Below, piece by piece: positions 25,607-36,674 of a stretch of DNA of 64,000 bases. The translations under genes were made by a program, and so were the position numbers. The notes under the pieces are model-generated. The model saw only the letters and a program-made list of their open reading frames with translations, did not search any database and was not told where the DNA came from. Source of the DNA: Phocicoccus schoeneichii (GTDB lineage: Bacteria; Bacillota; Bacilli; Staphylococcales; Salinicoccaceae); assembly GCF_014635565.1 (NCBI RefSeq), contig NZ_BMDB01000001.1, positions 496,001 to 560,000 on the forward strand, given 5' to 3'. Position 1 is the stretch's first letter, and every line of letters begins with the position of its first letter.

Positions 25607-26293
25607 TTAAGTATACCAACCACCGTTTAAATTGAATACCTCTCCAGTAATAGACTTTGAAGATTCAGTACAAATAAATTCTACAAGAGATGCTACTTCA
25701 CTCGCATCAATAAATCTATTTTGTGGAAGTTCATTTAATAAAATTTGTTGATCCACGTCACTTAATTCGTTTGTCATAGACCCTCGAACAACGCCAGGTG
25801 CGACCGCATTAACTGTAACATTGGTTAATGCGAGTTCCTTGGCGAGCGATTTTACAAGTGTGTTTTGAGCACCTTTCATAGATGAATAAATGCTTTCACA
25901 ACTCGCTCCTACTTGACCCCATATTGAAGTAACAACAATTATTCTTCCATTTTTGCTTTTCTTTAAAAGTGGAAGTGCTGCTTGGATAAAGACTACTAAG
26001 TTTTTAATTGAGAGTGTGTACTGAGTATCGATATCATTCATCGTCACATCTTGGATCATATCGAACTGTGCGAATCCTGGAGTATAAATGAGTGCATCAA
26101 GATGCGTTAATCCGGCAAATATTTCTTCCATATCACCATTATTCACTTCTTTAGTAAGATCTAAGAAGTGATGGTTACTCTTTAGTAGTGGTCTTCTTTT
26201 TTTAGATACCGTAATAATGTAACTCTCACTAAATTGTTCATGAATCGCATTACCTATGTCTCCTGTTGCACCGACAATTAAAATATTACTCAT
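25607..26293 (-). CDS. ymfI: Short-chain dehydrogenase/reductase YmfI
   Basis: This 228-residue Rossmann-fold oxidoreductase has the nucleotide motif GATGDIG (8-14) and the catalytic Ser123, Tyr136 and Lys140 (YSSMK). In Bacillus, YmfI is reported to reduce the 5-aminopentanone group on elongation factor P. That role is transferred from the family and the conserved neighbourhood, not proved by the sequence. The ATG at 26291-26293 overlaps the end of ymfH by eight bases; a TTG three codons upstream is also possible, and neither has a clear ribosome site, so translation is probably coupled. Confidence 0.85.
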   Translation of the reverse strand: MSNILIVGATGDIGNAIHEQFSESYIITVSKKRRPLLKSNHHFLDLTKEVNNGDMEEIFAGLTHLDALIYTPGFAQFDMIQDVTMNDIDTQYTLSIKNLVVFIQAALPLLKKSKNGRIIVVTSIWGQVGASCESIYSSMKGAQNTLVKSLAKELALTNVTVNAVAPGVVRGSMTNELSDVDQQILLNELPQNRFIDASEVASLVEFICTESSKSITGEVFNLNGGWYT

Positions 26294-27572
26294 ACGGTAC
26301 AATGAGTGATTCTGACATATATTTAGGGTCTAAGACTTCCTTAAACGTCACTTTCACATCTTCCAGAGTAATACCATCTACGATTGATGGCACTTGATAT
26401 AAGTTGTTTCCGTCAAGTAGATATTTTGTATATTGGTTTGCGATATACTCTGGTGAGTCAAGGGATGATAAATAATCTCCGAGTAACTCTCTCTTTTGTG
26501 ATAACAGCATTTCATCTGTGAAATAATCCGTCGTATTCACTTCTTCGATAATTTCTAATATGCGTTTCACAACGTCTTTAGCGTTACTTCCTCGTGACGT
26601 AAAGAGTGTGTGTCCATATGTGTGCTCTGCTGAAAATCCAAAGTTAAATGATTCGTCTATTAACGACTCATTCATCAGCTCATAATAATATTTAGACTGT
26701 GCACCAAATACCATATCTAGCGCAAACATCATGATAATATCACGTTTGGCTTCGTTGTATTTATCTTCTTCACCAGACTCTAAATATTTAAATCCAAGCA
26801 TGAGTCTAGTATCTGACACGTTCATTGGAGTCGTTGCAACACTTTCTAAAACGTCTTTAGGTTCTACTTCAAAGTGGTGCGTAATTTCTTTTAAGACCTC
26901 GATATTACGGTTGTCTTGATGCGTACGGATAAACTCAAACAACTCTTCAGTATCGAAATCTCCGACGATCACCATGACCATGTTGTTTGGTGCATAAAAT
27001 GTCTCATGGCACATATAGAGTGTATCTTTTGTAATTTCACTGATTGACTCTAGTGTGCCTGCGATATCAATTCTGATTGGATGCTTCTGATAAAGAGATT
27101 CTAACAATTGGTTATACACTCTAAACCCTGGATTGTCTTGATACATCTTGATTTCTTCATTGATAATACCGATTTCTTTTTTTACCGATTCATCTGTGAA
27201 ATACGGTGTTTCCACCATATCCATAAGTAATTTTAAGTTCTCATAAAAATTTTCAGTACAAGAAAATAGATATGTTGTTCTGTCATATGATGTAAATGCA
27301 TTCGCGTTTGCACCGTTCTGAGAGAATTTGTTGAATACATCTCCGTCTTCTTTCTCGAACATCTTATGCTCTAAGAAATGAGCGATACCGTCAGGTATTT
27401 GGTGACGTATGCCGTCTACAGTAAAGTCATTGTCCATTGAACCAAATTTAGTTGTGTAGGTGACAAACTTCTTGTTGAATCCACCCTTCTTGATATAAAC
27501 AACTTCTAAACCGTTATTCATTTTTTCATGATAGACTGTCTCGTCTATATCTTTATAGTGTGTGACTTCCAT
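26286..27572 (-). CDS. ymfH: M16 family zinc peptidase YmfH (active-type partner)
   Basis: This 428-residue insulinase-family protein carries the inverted zinc motif HFLEH at residues 65-69 and a downstream acidic pair (NEEIKMY, about 138) that supplies the third ligand. M16 enzymes usually work as two half-proteins, and the neighbouring gene encodes the half without the motif. The ATG at 27570-27572 is eight bases after GGAGG and is preferred over an upstream GTG that overlaps this site. It overlaps ymfF by 20 bases. The natural substrate is unknown. Confidence 0.88.
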   Translation of the reverse strand: MEVTHYKDIDETVYHEKMNNGLEVVYIKKGGFNKKFVTYTTKFGSMDNDFTVDGIRHQIPDGIAHFLEHKMFEKEDGDVFNKFSQNGANANAFTSYDRTTYLFSCTENFYENLKLLMDMVETPYFTDESVKKEIGIINEEIKMYQDNPGFRVYNQLLESLYQKHPIRIDIAGTLESISEITKDTLYMCHETFYAPNNMVMVIVGDFDTEELFEFIRTHQDNRNIEVLKEITHHFEVEPKDVLESVATTPMNVSDTRLMLGFKYLESGEEDKYNEAKRDIIMMFALDMVFGAQSKYYYELMNESLIDESFNFGFSAEHTYGHTLFTSRGSNAKDVVKRILEIIEEVNTTDYFTDEMLLSQKRELLGDYLSSLDSPEYIANQYTKYLLDGNNLYQVPSIVDGITLEDVKVTFKEVLDPKYMSESLIVPYE

Positions 27573-28818
27573 TTGACTCACCTCCAGTCAATGTATATAC
27601 AGTATCTAAATGCGTGTGTTTGGCTACATTCATTACAGATTCTTTTGTAACAAGCGATAGTTGCTCATCTACATAATCAAAATCAATACCTGCTAAGAAG
27701 TGACCATATAATGTCGCAATAACACCTTTAGGTTTGTCCATCGCATCTAAGCGTGCTGAAAGGAATTGATTTTTAGATTCTTGCAAGAATTCTTCTGTGA
27801 AATCACCATTTCTAAATTTCTCTAATTCTTTCATGACATGAATCTCTGTTTCTTTCACTCTGTTAAAATCTACACCTGCAATTGCGAAGAGCACACCGTT
27901 TTTAATATCTAGTTCTGAATGAATTTGGTACGCTAACGATAACTTTTCACGCAAGTTCATGAATAAGAATGATGCAGCACCGCCACCAAACATTCTGTTA
28001 AAGATTCGCGCACTCATCATGTCTGCTTGTTTTTTATCGATTCTAAAACCTAAGATTGTTTTTGCTTGTTCAATTTTTTCGACATCTGTTTGATAATTGA
28101 TAACATTCGACACTTGTCCATTAAATCCATTGAACGGCAGTTTCACATAATTATCACGTGAATAAATTTTTTCTAAAGATTTAATGTTGTTGTCTGTTGT
28201 TTGACCGACAACGAGAACGACCATTTCGTCTTCTTCCATCATCTTTTTGTGCTCTTTCATGATGTCTTCTAATGTGATTGAATCAATCTCATCGATTTTA
28301 CCGAAAGACATGTGACGATTTGGTTCATCTTTAAACATGATATTTAGCATGTTGATATACGCACGCTGCATAGAACTGTCCAGGAGAAGAGAGAGCTTAT
28401 TTTTATGAAGTCTCTTCTCTTGGTCTAAGAATGATTGCCATTCGTCTGTATATTCAAATGGTGTTGTTAAGATATCATTTAAGAATTCACATAAATCATT
28501 AAAGATGTTTAAATCTTCATGAATAAAACGTTCGTTGGCAAATTCTAATGTGAAATTCACGATATGCGAATCTCCACGTTTTGTCGTTCCTTCAGTCAGA
28601 TGCGCACCATAATATTTAGCTAAGAACTGAACAAGCTCTGTTTCAGTTCTTAAATTTTTCGTGCGTTTAATCATCATTCTTGAAAGAATATTTCTAATCG
28701 TTGTTGTTTTTTCATCTAACGTATTTCTGAATGAGATACGTATCGTAAATGTTTTGAACTTATCTGTTCTAATATCTATTATCGGAATATTATTTACAGT
28801 AGTTTCATTAATTTTCAC
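27553..28818 (-). CDS. ymfF: M16 family protein YmfF (inactive-type partner)
   Basis: This 421-residue protein has the insulinase/processing-peptidase fold, including the FNRMFGGGAASFLFMNLREKLSLAYQ region typical of M16 C-terminal halves, but no HxxEH or HxxxEH zinc motif near the N terminus. It is therefore the non-catalytic partner expected to pair with YmfH. The GTG start at 28816-28818 follows AAGGAG. It lies 12 bases after ftsK. In Staphylococcus a GntR-type regulator gene lies here; it is absent. Confidence 0.85.
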   Translation of the reverse strand: MKINETTVNNIPIIDIRTDKFKTFTIRISFRNTLDEKTTTIRNILSRMMIKRTKNLRTETELVQFLAKYYGAHLTEGTTKRGDSHIVNFTLEFANERFIHEDLNIFNDLCEFLNDILTTPFEYTDEWQSFLDQEKRLHKNKLSLLLDSSMQRAYINMLNIMFKDEPNRHMSFGKIDEIDSITLEDIMKEHKKMMEEDEMVVLVVGQTTDNNIKSLEKIYSRDNYVKLPFNGFNGQVSNVINYQTDVEKIEQAKTILGFRIDKKQADMMSARIFNRMFGGGAASFLFMNLREKLSLAYQIHSELDIKNGVLFAIAGVDFNRVKETEIHVMKELEKFRNGDFTEEFLQESKNQFLSARLDAMDKPKGVIATLYGHFLAGIDFDYVDEQLSLVTKESVMNVAKHTHLDTVYTLTGGESNGSHTL

Positions 28819-28830
28819 ATATAAAACTCC

Positions 28831-31242
28831 TTATACATCATGCTCTTGTACCAGTACATTACGTGGTTTTGAACCACTCGCTGGTCCAATGATACCATTT
28901 CTTTCTAAATCATCGACGAGTCTAGCTGCACGGTTATAACCAATTCTAAATTGTCGTTGGAGTAAACTTGCTGACGCGCGCTGTTCTTCAATAACAAACC
29001 ATTTTGCTTCACCGTATAGTTCGTCTTCTGATTCGACTTCTTCTACTTCTTTTTTCTCTTGATTTAAAATAACAGATTTCTCATAGTTTGCTTTCATTTG
29101 TGATGTAACAAATTCTACGACATCGAGTACTTCATCGTCTGAAAGAAACGCACCTTGCACACGAAGCGGTTTAGAACGTCCAGATGGTAAGAAGAGCATG
29201 TCTCCTTTACCAAGTAGTTTTTCTGCGCCTCCAGAGTCGATAATTGTTCTTGAGTCTGTAGATGAACTTACGGCAAATGCAATTCTTGAAGGTATATTTG
29301 CCTTGATAATACCTGTGATAACGTCAACGGACGGACGCTGAGTCGCGATAATCAAATGAATACCCGCTGCACGTGCCATCTGTGCGATTCTTGTAATCGA
29401 CGCTTCTACATCTTTTGATGCAACCATCATAAGGTCTGCAAGTTCATCTATGATTACTACGATATAGGGCATCTTAGTGACCTTATCAGGATTCTCTGCA
29501 TTTTTCTCTAAATATTTATTGTATGCTGAAATATTTTTCGTATGAGTCGCACTGAATAGATCATAACGACGTTCCATTTCATTTACGATTCTGTTTAACG
29601 CATCTGCAGCTTTTTGTGGATTTGTAACAACAGGGCTCAGTAAATGAGGAATACCATTATAGACATTTAATTCTACCATTTTAGGGTCAATCATCATGAG
29701 TTTTACCTCATGTGGTTTAGCGTTCAGTAAAATAGATACGATAATACCGTTAATACATACAGATTTACCACTACCTGTAGAACCTGCTACAAGTAAGTGA
29801 GGCATTTTATTTAACTCTGCCATGATGGGTGCACCTGAAATATCTTTACCAAGTCCCACTTCAAGCACATTGTCTGTTGATTTACGTTTCATAACTTCGC
29901 GTAACGTCACCATAGAAATAACTGAGTTTGGTACTTCAATACCAACAGCTGACTTACCTGGAATTGGTGCTTCAATACGAATATCTTTCGCTGCTAGAGA
30001 AAGTGCAATATCGTTTTGAAGGTTGATTATTCTAGATACTTTTACACCAATATCAGGTTGGATTTCAAACTGTGTAACGGCTGGACCAATTCGAATCTTA
30101 GAAACTTTCGCACTCACTCCAAAGTTGCGAAGTGTTTCTTCTAGCACTTTACCTTGCTCTAATACTGCTTTATTCGAAACTTTTTCTACGTTATCCGCAT
30201 CTTTCAGTAATGTAATTGGAGGAGTCTTATATTCGATGAGCGCTTTAACTTCAGAATCATCAAGCTCATCTTCTTCCGTATTCGGTTTTGGTGCATCCGT
30301 GCTAATGGTTTCGTCGAGGTCTTCTTCTTCGTATTCGAGTTCTACAGAATCGCTTTTCTCTTCTTCAATTTTAAAGTCAGACGGTTCTTCTGAATTTTCT
30401 TCCTGAATATCGTCACCTGTATCCATATATTCTTCATCAGATACAAAAATCTGTGGTTCAAATACTTCAGGAGCTTCTTCTGTTGTCGCTTTTTCAGTCT
30501 GATCTTTCTTTTTAAACGCATCCATAAGTGGTTTTTTTCTCTGTTGTTTATTCTGTTTTTCTGGTTTTTCATCATCTGACGTTGATTTAACAACAGGTGT
30601 TTCTTGTTTTTTATCTACTTTAGTTTTAGATTTCTCTCTTTGAGAAGAAACCATCTCTGAAGTAGATTTAAATAATTTCTTAAACATCTCACCCACTCTT
30701 ACGAAATCTCTTCTAAGTGCTGCTTCAATACTTTCGTTTTTAATTAGAATAATCGCAAAGTAAATGAATACGATAGATAAAACCATCGTCCCGAAGAAGC
30801 TAATTCCACTACTTAAGAATGAAAACATGGATTGGCCGATTGTGCCTCCACCAGTGAAGTTTTTAAATCCAGTCTCTTCAATTAGAACTCTCGTTTCCAT
30901 AAACGTATAGAAGTTTTCAGTCAGTGGTCGATTCGTAAAGTATAGAATCCCGTGGAATAAGTATATAAAGCCAAACTGTAAAAATACATAACCCATCATA
31001 CGTCTAGTAAACGGAAAATGAAGGTTCATTGCTGTATAAACACTTGTCAGTACGATAATCATATACGTAAAATATCTGCTTGTTCCAAAGAGATAAGTAA
31101 ACATAGAATCGATATATTCACCTACGGAGCCGAGTTGAAAGACTGCAATAAGTATAATTAAAATTATTAAGAAGCTTGTGAGGGCAAAATATCGTTGTCT
31201 ATCCTTCTTTTTACTACGTCTCGTACTTTTCTTTCTCGCCAT
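28831..31242 (-). CDS. ftsK: DNA translocase FtsK/SpoIIIE
   Basis: This hexameric DNA pump clears chromosomes from the closing septum and works with XerC/XerD at dif. The 803-residue protein has four N-terminal membrane helices within residues 20-185, an acidic linker to about residue 330, a RecA-like motor with Walker [10 protein letters not shown] and Walker [14 protein letters not shown], and a C-terminal winged-helix gamma domain ([21 protein letters not shown]). XerC is also in this window. It follows rnjB, whose terminator ends about 30 bases before the ftsK start. Confidence 0.95.
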   Translation of the reverse strand: MARKKSTRRSKKKDRQRYFALTSFLIILIILIAVFQLGSVGEYIDSMFTYLFGTSRYFTYMIIVLTSVYTAMNLHFPFTRRMMGYVFLQFGFIYLFHGILYFTNRPLTENFYTFMETRVLIEETGFKNFTGGGTIGQSMFSFLSSGISFFGTMVLSIVFIYFAIILIKNESIEAALRRDFVRVGEMFKKLFKSTSEMVSSQREKSKTKVDKKQETPVVKSTSDDEKPEKQNKQQRKKPLMDAFKKKDQTEKATTEEAPEVFEPQIFVSDEEYMDTGDDIQEENSEEPSDFKIEEEKSDSVELEYEEEDLDETISTDAPKPNTEEDELDDSEVKALIEYKTPPITLLKDADNVEKVSNKAVLEQGKVLEETLRNFGVSAKVSKIRIGPAVTQFEIQPDIGVKVSRIINLQNDIALSLAAKDIRIEAPIPGKSAVGIEVPNSVISMVTLREVMKRKSTDNVLEVGLGKDISGAPIMAELNKMPHLLVAGSTGSGKSVCINGIIVSILLNAKPHEVKLMMIDPKMVELNVYNGIPHLLSPVVTNPQKAADALNRIVNEMERRYDLFSATHTKNISAYNKYLEKNAENPDKVTKMPYIVVIIDELADLMMVASKDVEASITRIAQMARAAGIHLIIATQRPSVDVITGIIKANIPSRIAFAVSSSTDSRTIIDSGGAEKLLGKGDMLFLPSGRSKPLRVQGAFLSDDEVLDVVEFVTSQMKANYEKSVILNQEKKEVEEVESEDELYGEAKWFVIEEQRASASLLQRQFRIGYNRAARLVDDLERNGIIGPASGSKPRNVLVQEHDV

Positions 31243-31265
31243 AGCAAAAGTCCTTTCAATAAATA

Positions 31266-31295
31266 AAAAATGAGGAGATACAAACGAGTATCTCC
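31266..31295 (-). terminator. Intrinsic terminator of rnjB
   Basis: An eight-pair stem (GGAGATAC/GTATCTCC; 31274-31281 with 31288-31295) is followed on the minus strand by TCATTTTTTATTT. The T run starts three bases after the stem, so efficiency may be moderate. Confidence 0.6.
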
Positions 31296-31304
31296 ATAGT
31301 GTGA

Positions 31305-32981
31305 TTATATTTCAGAAACGATTGGAATGATCATTGGTCTGCGTTTTGTGCTTTCAAATAGATACTTCCCAAGAGCATCTCTCACATTTTGTTTCAGTGT
31401 ACTATAATCGACACGTCTGTTTGATAACGAATCTTCAACAATTTCTCTTACAAGTGCTTCAGATTGTTTTAACAGTTCTTCGCTCTCTTTTACATACACG
31501 AATCCTCGTGATTGAATTTCAGGTCCTGCTTCAATTGTTCTAGTTTCTCTGTCAATGGTAACAACCGCAATAAAAATTCCATCTTCACTTAAAATTCTAC
31601 GGTCTCGTAATACGATATTACCGACGTCTCCGACACCCTTACCGTCAATTAATACGTTACCAGCGGTCACTTTATCACTTGATGTCATTTCTTTTCCATC
31701 AAAGCTTACCACGTCTCCTTTTTCTAAAAGGAAAATCTTCTCAGGTACAACACCTGTTTCTGTTGCAAGCTTAGCGTGAGCAATTTGCTCTTTGTATTCC
31801 CCTTGAACTGGAATGAAGTATTCCGGTTTAAATATGTTTAACATCATTTTTAATTCTTCACTTAGACCATGACTAGATGCGTGAATATCTGAAGTTGGTG
31901 AATGTACGTCGGCTCCAGCTTTTACTAAATCATTTAGCGTGCTGTATAACACCACTTCCATGTTCGACGATGGTGTCGTTAAGATATAAACAGCATCGCC
32001 TTCTTTGATATTCGTAACATCATGTGAGCCACGGCTCATACGGCCTAACGCTTCGATTGGTTCACCTTGAGAACCTGTTGCGATGATTACAACTTCATTA
32101 TCTGGATATTTTTTTAGTTCATGAGATGGGATTAATAATCCATCAGGAATGTTGAAATATCCTAAATTTCTCGCTACTTTAAAGCTCGACTCTAAAGTCT
32201 TACCTAAGAATGTCACTTTACGATTTGCTTTATGTGCGTTTGTTAATACTTGCTGAATTCTAACAAAGTTAGATGCATAACAAGACACAATAATACGACC
32301 ACGTGTTTTTAAGAATGCACTTAAAATATGGCTTTCGATAATGTTTTCTGGTGTATTATACCCTCGTTTTTCCGCTTCAGTTGAATCACTGATGAGTGCG
32401 AGTACGTCATTGCTTTTTGCAATTTCATACATTTTACCCATATTGTAGCCATAGTCTCCTTCAAGACTTTGGTCAAATTTGAATTCACCAGCATAAACGA
32501 TTTTTCCCCACTTAGTTTCAATTGAGCAACCATATGAATCTGGAATCGTATGTGACGTTTCAAAGAATTCAAATGAACAATTTTTAAAGTTCATTTTAGA
32601 GTCACATGTAATAGTAAAGAACTTTTGTTTCTTTCTCACTTTATGTTCTTTAAATCTTTCTTTGATTAAACCAATCGTTAATTTTGAGGCATAGATTGGT
32701 GCATTTAATTCTTCGATGATGTAAGGTAAAGCACCGATTGAGTCCTCATGCCCATGAGAAATAAAGATACCTTTTAGGCGATCTTTATTCTCTTTAACAT
32801 AAGTGATGTCAGGGATGACGACATCTACACCGAGCATTTCGTCCTCAGGAAACATGAGTCCCGCATCTAACATAAACATTTCGTCTTCTACTTCAACGAT
32901 ATACATGTTTTTTGCGATTTCACCAACACCGCCGAGAGGTATAATTTTAATTTTTGGTGTTTCTTCTTTCTTTTCTGCCAA
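31305..32981 (-). CDS. rnjB: Ribonuclease J2-type protein with altered active site
   Basis: This 558-residue metallo-beta-lactamase/beta-CASP RNase pairs with RNase J1. The canonical HxHxDH metal motif reads HGHEDS (His76, His78, Asp80, Ser81), so the last histidine is lost, and the usual GDFKFD aspartate is Glu166. RNase J2 of Staphylococcus is also degenerate at these positions, so it is probably mainly a structural partner of J1. The later HASSHG and CYASNF motifs are kept. The TTG start at 32979-32981 follows AAGGAGGGG. It is 12 bases downstream of pnp. Confidence 0.92.
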   Translation of the reverse strand: MAEKKEETPKIKIIPLGGVGEIAKNMYIVEVEDEMFMLDAGLMFPEDEMLGVDVVIPDITYVKENKDRLKGIFISHGHEDSIGALPYIIEELNAPIYASKLTIGLIKERFKEHKVRKKQKFFTITCDSKMNFKNCSFEFFETSHTIPDSYGCSIETKWGKIVYAGEFKFDQSLEGDYGYNMGKMYEIAKSNDVLALISDSTEAEKRGYNTPENIIESHILSAFLKTRGRIIVSCYASNFVRIQQVLTNAHKANRKVTFLGKTLESSFKVARNLGYFNIPDGLLIPSHELKKYPDNEVVIIATGSQGEPIEALGRMSRGSHDVTNIKEGDAVYILTTPSSNMEVVLYSTLNDLVKAGADVHSPTSDIHASSHGLSEELKMMLNIFKPEYFIPVQGEYKEQIAHAKLATETGVVPEKIFLLEKGDVVSFDGKEMTSSDKVTAGNVLIDGKGVGDVGNIVLRDRRILSEDGIFIAVVTIDRETRTIEAGPEIQSRGFVYVKESEELLKQSEALVREIVEDSLSNRRVDYSTLKQNVRDALGKYLFESTKRRPMIIPIVSEI

Positions 32982-32993
32982 CTTTACCCCTCC

Positions 32994-35114
32994 TTACTTA
33001 TCTTTTTTCTCTTCGTCATTCTTTATTAAAACTTTGCGCGATGCATTGACGCGTCCTTGTTTGTCAATTTCAGTTACTTTAACTAAGAACTGATCGCCCT
33101 CTTTAACAAAGTCTTCTACTTTTTCAACACGCTTGGTGTCAAGTTGTGATACGTGTACGAGTGCGTCTTTTCCTTTGAATAGCTCAACGAATGCACCGAA
33201 TTTTTCAACACGTTTAACTGTACCCATGTACACTTCTCCAACAACCGCTTCACGTGTAATTTCTTCAATAATCTCACGCGCTTTAGTGATCATTTCTTGA
33301 TCAACTGCACCGATGAAGATTGTACCGTCTTGTTCAATATCAAGAGTTACGCCTGTTGCATCAATGATTTCGTTGATTTTCTTACCACCAGGTCCAATAA
33401 CATCACGGATTTTGTCCGGATTGATTGTCATTGTTTCAATCTTAGGTGCGTATTTAGAAAGTGTTTCTCTTGGCCCCTCTAATGTTGCTAACATGTTTTC
33501 TAAAATGTGTAAGCGTCCAACTCTAGCTTGTTCTAATGACTCGCGTAGAATTTCTTCAGCTAATCCATCAATTTTAATATCCATTTGGATTGCAGTGATT
33601 CCTTTTTCAGTACCTGCAACTTTAAAGTCCATGTCTCCTAAAGCGTCTTCCATACCTTGAATATCTGAAAGAATTGTATAGTTACCGTCTTTCATCATCA
33701 TACCCATTGCAATACCTGCAACGGGTGCTTTAATTGGTACACCAGCATCCATTAATGCGAGTGTACCACCACAGATTGATGCTTGTGAAGATGAGCCGTT
33801 CGATTCTAATACTTCAGAAACAACGCGAATTGTGTACGGGAATTTCTCAGCTGAAGGAATAACTTGTTGTAATGCGCGTTCACCTAATGCACCGTGTCCG
33901 ATTTCACGACGACCTGGTGCACGTAACGGTCCAGTTTCCCCTACTGAGAAGTGTGGGAAGTTATAGTGATGCATGAAGCGTTTTTCACTTGCTTCACCTA
34001 AACCATCGATGATTTGGTACTCGCTCATAGAACCTAGAGTCGCAACTGAAAGTACTTGAGTTTGCCCACGTGTAAATAAACCAGATCCGTGTGCTCTTGG
34101 CAGTAGACCTACTTGTGAATTAAGTGGTCTGATTTCGTCTGGCTTACGTCTATCTGGACGAATTTTGTCTTCAGTAATTAAACGACGAACTTCGTCGTAA
34201 ACCAATGCTTCAAATACACCACGTGCAGCTTTAACATCTTCTTCGTATGTTTCAGATTCTTCGTCAAATAGTGCGATTACTTTTTCACGAATTTCAGCAA
34301 TGCGTGCTTCACGGTCTTGTTTGTCTACAGTTAAAATTGCGTCCCCAATATTATTTTCTTCAGCAATTTCTTCTACTTGTGCTTTTAATGAAGGATCTAC
34401 TTCAGCTGGAATGAATTCCATTTTTTCTGGGTTGATGGCTTCAATAATTTTGTTTTCAAACTCTATTACTTTTTTGATTTCTTCATGTGCGAAAAGAATT
34501 GCTTCTAACATTTTGTCTTCCGGCACTTCTTTTGCTCCTGCTTCAACCATGTTGATGGCTTCATATGTACCAGCAACATCAAGTTCTAGTTCAGAGTGTT
34601 TTAAAATCTCTTCGCTTGGGTTTACAACGAACTCTCCGTCAACAAGTCCAATTTTAACGCCAGCGATTGGTCCGTTAAATGGAATATTAGATACTGATAA
34701 TGCGAGTGAAGATCCAAGCATTGCTGCCATTGCAGTAGATGCTTCCGGGTCAACTGATAATACAGATGAAATGATTTGAACATCATGTCTAAATCCATCT
34801 GGGAATAATGGTCTTAATGGTCTGTCAATCAGACGACTTGTCAATGTTGCTTCTTCACTTGGACGACCTTCACGTTTGTTAAATCCTCCTGGGATTTTAC
34901 CTGCTGCATATAATTTTTCTTCAAATGCAACTGTTAACGGGAAAAAGTCGATGTCTTTTGGTTCTTTAGATGCTGTAGCTGTTGATAAAACCACAGTATC
35001 ACCGTAACGTACAAGTACAGCCCCATTCGCTTGTTTTGCTACTTCGCCATACTCAACGATTAATGGACGTCCTGCCCATTCTGTTTCAAACACTTGTTTG
35101 TTTGTTTCAGTCAT
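32994..35114 (-). CDS. pnp: Polynucleotide phosphorylase
   Basis: PNPase degrades RNA 3' to 5' using phosphate and can also add tails. The 706-residue protein has two RNase PH domains joined by a helical domain, then a KH domain ([18 protein letters not shown]) and an S1 domain ([11 protein letters not shown]) at the C terminus. The frame is open 13 codons further upstream, but the ATG at 35112-35114 follows GAGGAG and matches PNPase N termini. With rnjB directly downstream it forms an RNA-decay unit. A promoter with an extended -10 lies at 35172-35180. Confidence 0.97.
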   Translation of the reverse strand: MTETNKQVFETEWAGRPLIVEYGEVAKQANGAVLVRYGDTVVLSTATASKEPKDIDFFPLTVAFEEKLYAAGKIPGGFNKREGRPSEEATLTSRLIDRPLRPLFPDGFRHDVQIISSVLSVDPEASTAMAAMLGSSLALSVSNIPFNGPIAGVKIGLVDGEFVVNPSEEILKHSELELDVAGTYEAINMVEAGAKEVPEDKMLEAILFAHEEIKKVIEFENKIIEAINPEKMEFIPAEVDPSLKAQVEEIAEENNIGDAILTVDKQDREARIAEIREKVIALFDEESETYEEDVKAARGVFEALVYDEVRRLITEDKIRPDRRKPDEIRPLNSQVGLLPRAHGSGLFTRGQTQVLSVATLGSMSEYQIIDGLGEASEKRFMHHYNFPHFSVGETGPLRAPGRREIGHGALGERALQQVIPSAEKFPYTIRVVSEVLESNGSSSQASICGGTLALMDAGVPIKAPVAGIAMGMMMKDGNYTILSDIQGMEDALGDMDFKVAGTEKGITAIQMDIKIDGLAEEILRESLEQARVGRLHILENMLATLEGPRETLSKYAPKIETMTINPDKIRDVIGPGGKKINEIIDATGVTLDIEQDGTIFIGAVDQEMITKAREIIEEITREAVVGEVYMGTVKRVEKFGAFVELFKGKDALVHVSQLDTKRVEKVEDFVKEGDQFLVKVTEIDKQGRVNASRKVLIKNDEEKKDK

Positions 35115-35171
35115 AATCTTTTTACTCTCCTCTATATACACTCTCTTTATCATACCATTATTAGTCTTTAT

Positions 35172-35180
35172 ATTATAGCA
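35172..35180 (-). promoter_or_regulatory. Extended -10 promoter of pnp
   Basis: On the minus strand TGCTATAAT forms an extended -10. The -35 region 17 bases upstream is poor (GTGTTT), which is normal for extended -10 promoters. Confidence 0.6.
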
Positions 35181-35285
35181 AAAAAAGTTAGGCTAAACAC
35201 TGATGTCTATAAGGAAATTGAATTCAAAAACCGTACCACCTAATCTTTATAAAACGCTTTTAAATAACTGGTTAAAACCTAAAAA

Positions 35286-35324
35286 CAAAAGGCATGTCCC
35301 CTTATAAAAACAAGGAAACATGCC
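35286..35324 (-). terminator. Intrinsic terminator of rpsO
   Basis: An outer seven-pair stem (GGCATGT at 35291-35297 with ACATGCC at 35318-35324) encloses an inner CCTT/AAGG stem and is followed on the minus strand by TTTTGTTTTT. Confidence 0.8.
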
Positions 35325-35338
35325 TCTATTTTACTAAA

Positions 35339-35608
35339 TTAACGACGTAATCCAAGTTTACCGATTAAGTCACGGTAACGTTGAACGTCTTTTTCACGTA
35401 AGTAAGTTAATAGGTGTTTACGACGACCTACCATTTTAAGAAGTCCACGACGTGAGTGGTGGTCTTTTTTATGAGTACGTAAGTGTTCGTTTAAAGTGTT
35501 GATTTCTTCAGTTAGAACTGCGATTTGAACTTCTGGAGATCCAGTATCAGTTTCGTGTACGCGGTACTCTTCAATTAATTGTTGTTTTCTTTCTTTTGAC
35601 ATTGACAT
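35339..35608 (-). CDS. rpsO: 30S ribosomal protein S15
   Basis: S15 is a primary 16S rRNA binder of the central domain of the small subunit. The 89-residue protein has the conserved [13 protein letters not shown] segment and the [18 protein letters not shown] region that contacts rRNA. It is monocistronic, with a strong promoter 72 bases upstream (35691-35719) and its own terminator. The leader of about 70 bases could host the autoregulation common for this gene, but I could not recognise a specific fold. Confidence 0.98.
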   Translation of the reverse strand: MSMSKERKQQLIEEYRVHETDTGSPEVQIAVLTEEINTLNEHLRTHKKDHHSRRGLLKMVGRRKHLLTYLREKDVQRYRDLIGKLGLRR

Positions 35609-35690
35609 AGCAATATCCTCCTTTTTCTTTATACGCTAATATCTGAGTGACAGTTGGAGTTTCTAATCACCAAGATAAAGCACTTAGACA

Positions 35691-35719
35691 ATTATACAAA
35701 ATTCACATCACTATAGCAA
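35691..35719 (-). promoter_or_regulatory. Sigma-A promoter of rpsO
   Basis: On the minus strand TTGCTA (35719-35714), an exact 17-base spacer and TATAAT (35696-35691) form one of the best promoters in the window, as expected for a ribosomal protein gene. Confidence 0.8.
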
Positions 35720-35735
35720 GTCATCTGGCGCTTTT

Positions 35736-36674
35736 TTATTTGTCTTTTAACAGTTCGATTGCCTTGTCTTTATCTTCTTGAATCGCTTCAATTAACGCGT
35801 CTAATCCATCAAATTTGAGTTCATGTCGAATGAAGTGCTCCCAGTAAACAGTAACTGTCTCACCGTAAATTGTACGATCGTAGTCAATGATGTGCACTTC
35901 AATTGTTACTTTGTGATTTTCATGGAACGTTGGTTTCACACCGATTGAAGCGACTCCTTTATAAACTGTAGGATCCGATCCAATTGTCAATGTTACTGCA
36001 TAAACGCCGAGCGATGGTAAGAAATATTTATAAGACGGCTCGATATTCGCTGTTGGGAAACCGATTGTGCGACCACGCTTTTCTCCTTGCACGACGAAAC
36101 CTTCTATACTGTATGAGCGACCAAGTAGGCGGTTTGCCTCTTCTAATTTGTCTTCGCTTAATAACTCTCTAATACGTGTTGTTGAGATCTTTTCTCCATC
36201 ATCTTCTTTTTGAACGATACTTGTTATATTAAATTCGCTATATTGCTCTAGAGTTGCTACAGAACCTTTGCCCATATACCCATATGAGAAATCAAATCCA
36301 GCAATGACTTCTTTTACATTGCTACCAATTAGATAATCTTTTACAAAAGTATCTGGTGAAAGTTGTGCAAATTCACTTGAGAAATTAACGACAAACAAAT
36401 AGTCGATACCATATTCTTCAAGCATTTTCTCTTTAACTGGAAGAGGTGTGATATATGTCGTGCGTTGTTGTTTTTGACTTAGAACAACGGACGGATGTGG
36501 GTCAAATGTTAATACAGATTTTTTTAACCCTTTCTTCTCTGCAATTTCGATCATTGTATTGATAACTTCTTGGTGTCCGATGTGTAATCCATCGAAGAAT
36601 CCAAGAGCAACTGCGATTTGTTCATCTTCATTTACTTTAAATTCGTTTGGATACTGCAGTCTGATAACTTCCAT
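35736..36674 (-). CDS. ribF: Bifunctional riboflavin kinase/FAD synthetase
   Basis: RibF phosphorylates riboflavin to FMN and adenylates it to FAD. The 312-residue protein has the N-terminal adenylyltransferase domain (GFFDGLHIGHQEV near residue 27, TTRIRELL near residue 166) and a C-terminal riboflavin kinase domain with GRTIGFPTANI. Its start overlaps the truB stop, so translation is coupled. This truB-ribF pairing is conserved in Firmicutes. Confidence 0.96.
   Translation of the reverse strand: MEVIRLQYPNEFKVNEDEQIAVALGFFDGLHIGHQEVINTMIEIAEKKGLKKSVLTFDPHPSVVLSQKQQRTTYITPLPVKEKMLEEYGIDYLFVVNFSSEFAQLSPDTFVKDYLIGSNVKEVIAGFDFSYGYMGKGSVATLEQYSEFNITSIVQKEDDGEKISTTRIRELLSEDKLEEANRLLGRSYSIEGFVVQGEKRGRTIGFPTANIEPSYKYFLPSLGVYAVTLTIGSDPTVYKGVASIGVKPTFHENHKVTIEVHIIDYDRTIYGETVTVYWEHFIRHELKFDGLDALIEAIQEDKDKAIELLKDK

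Noticed and set aside
27553-28818. YmfF without a zinc motif as a dead peptidase
   Set aside because: Pairing of one active and one inactive M16 half is standard for the YmfF/YmfH type, so it is not anomalous.
30023-30406. Plus-strand frame rich in serine opposite ftsK
   Set aside because: It mirrors the acidic linker of FtsK (GAA/GAT codons read in reverse as TTC/ATC/TCT), so the composition is explained without a gene.
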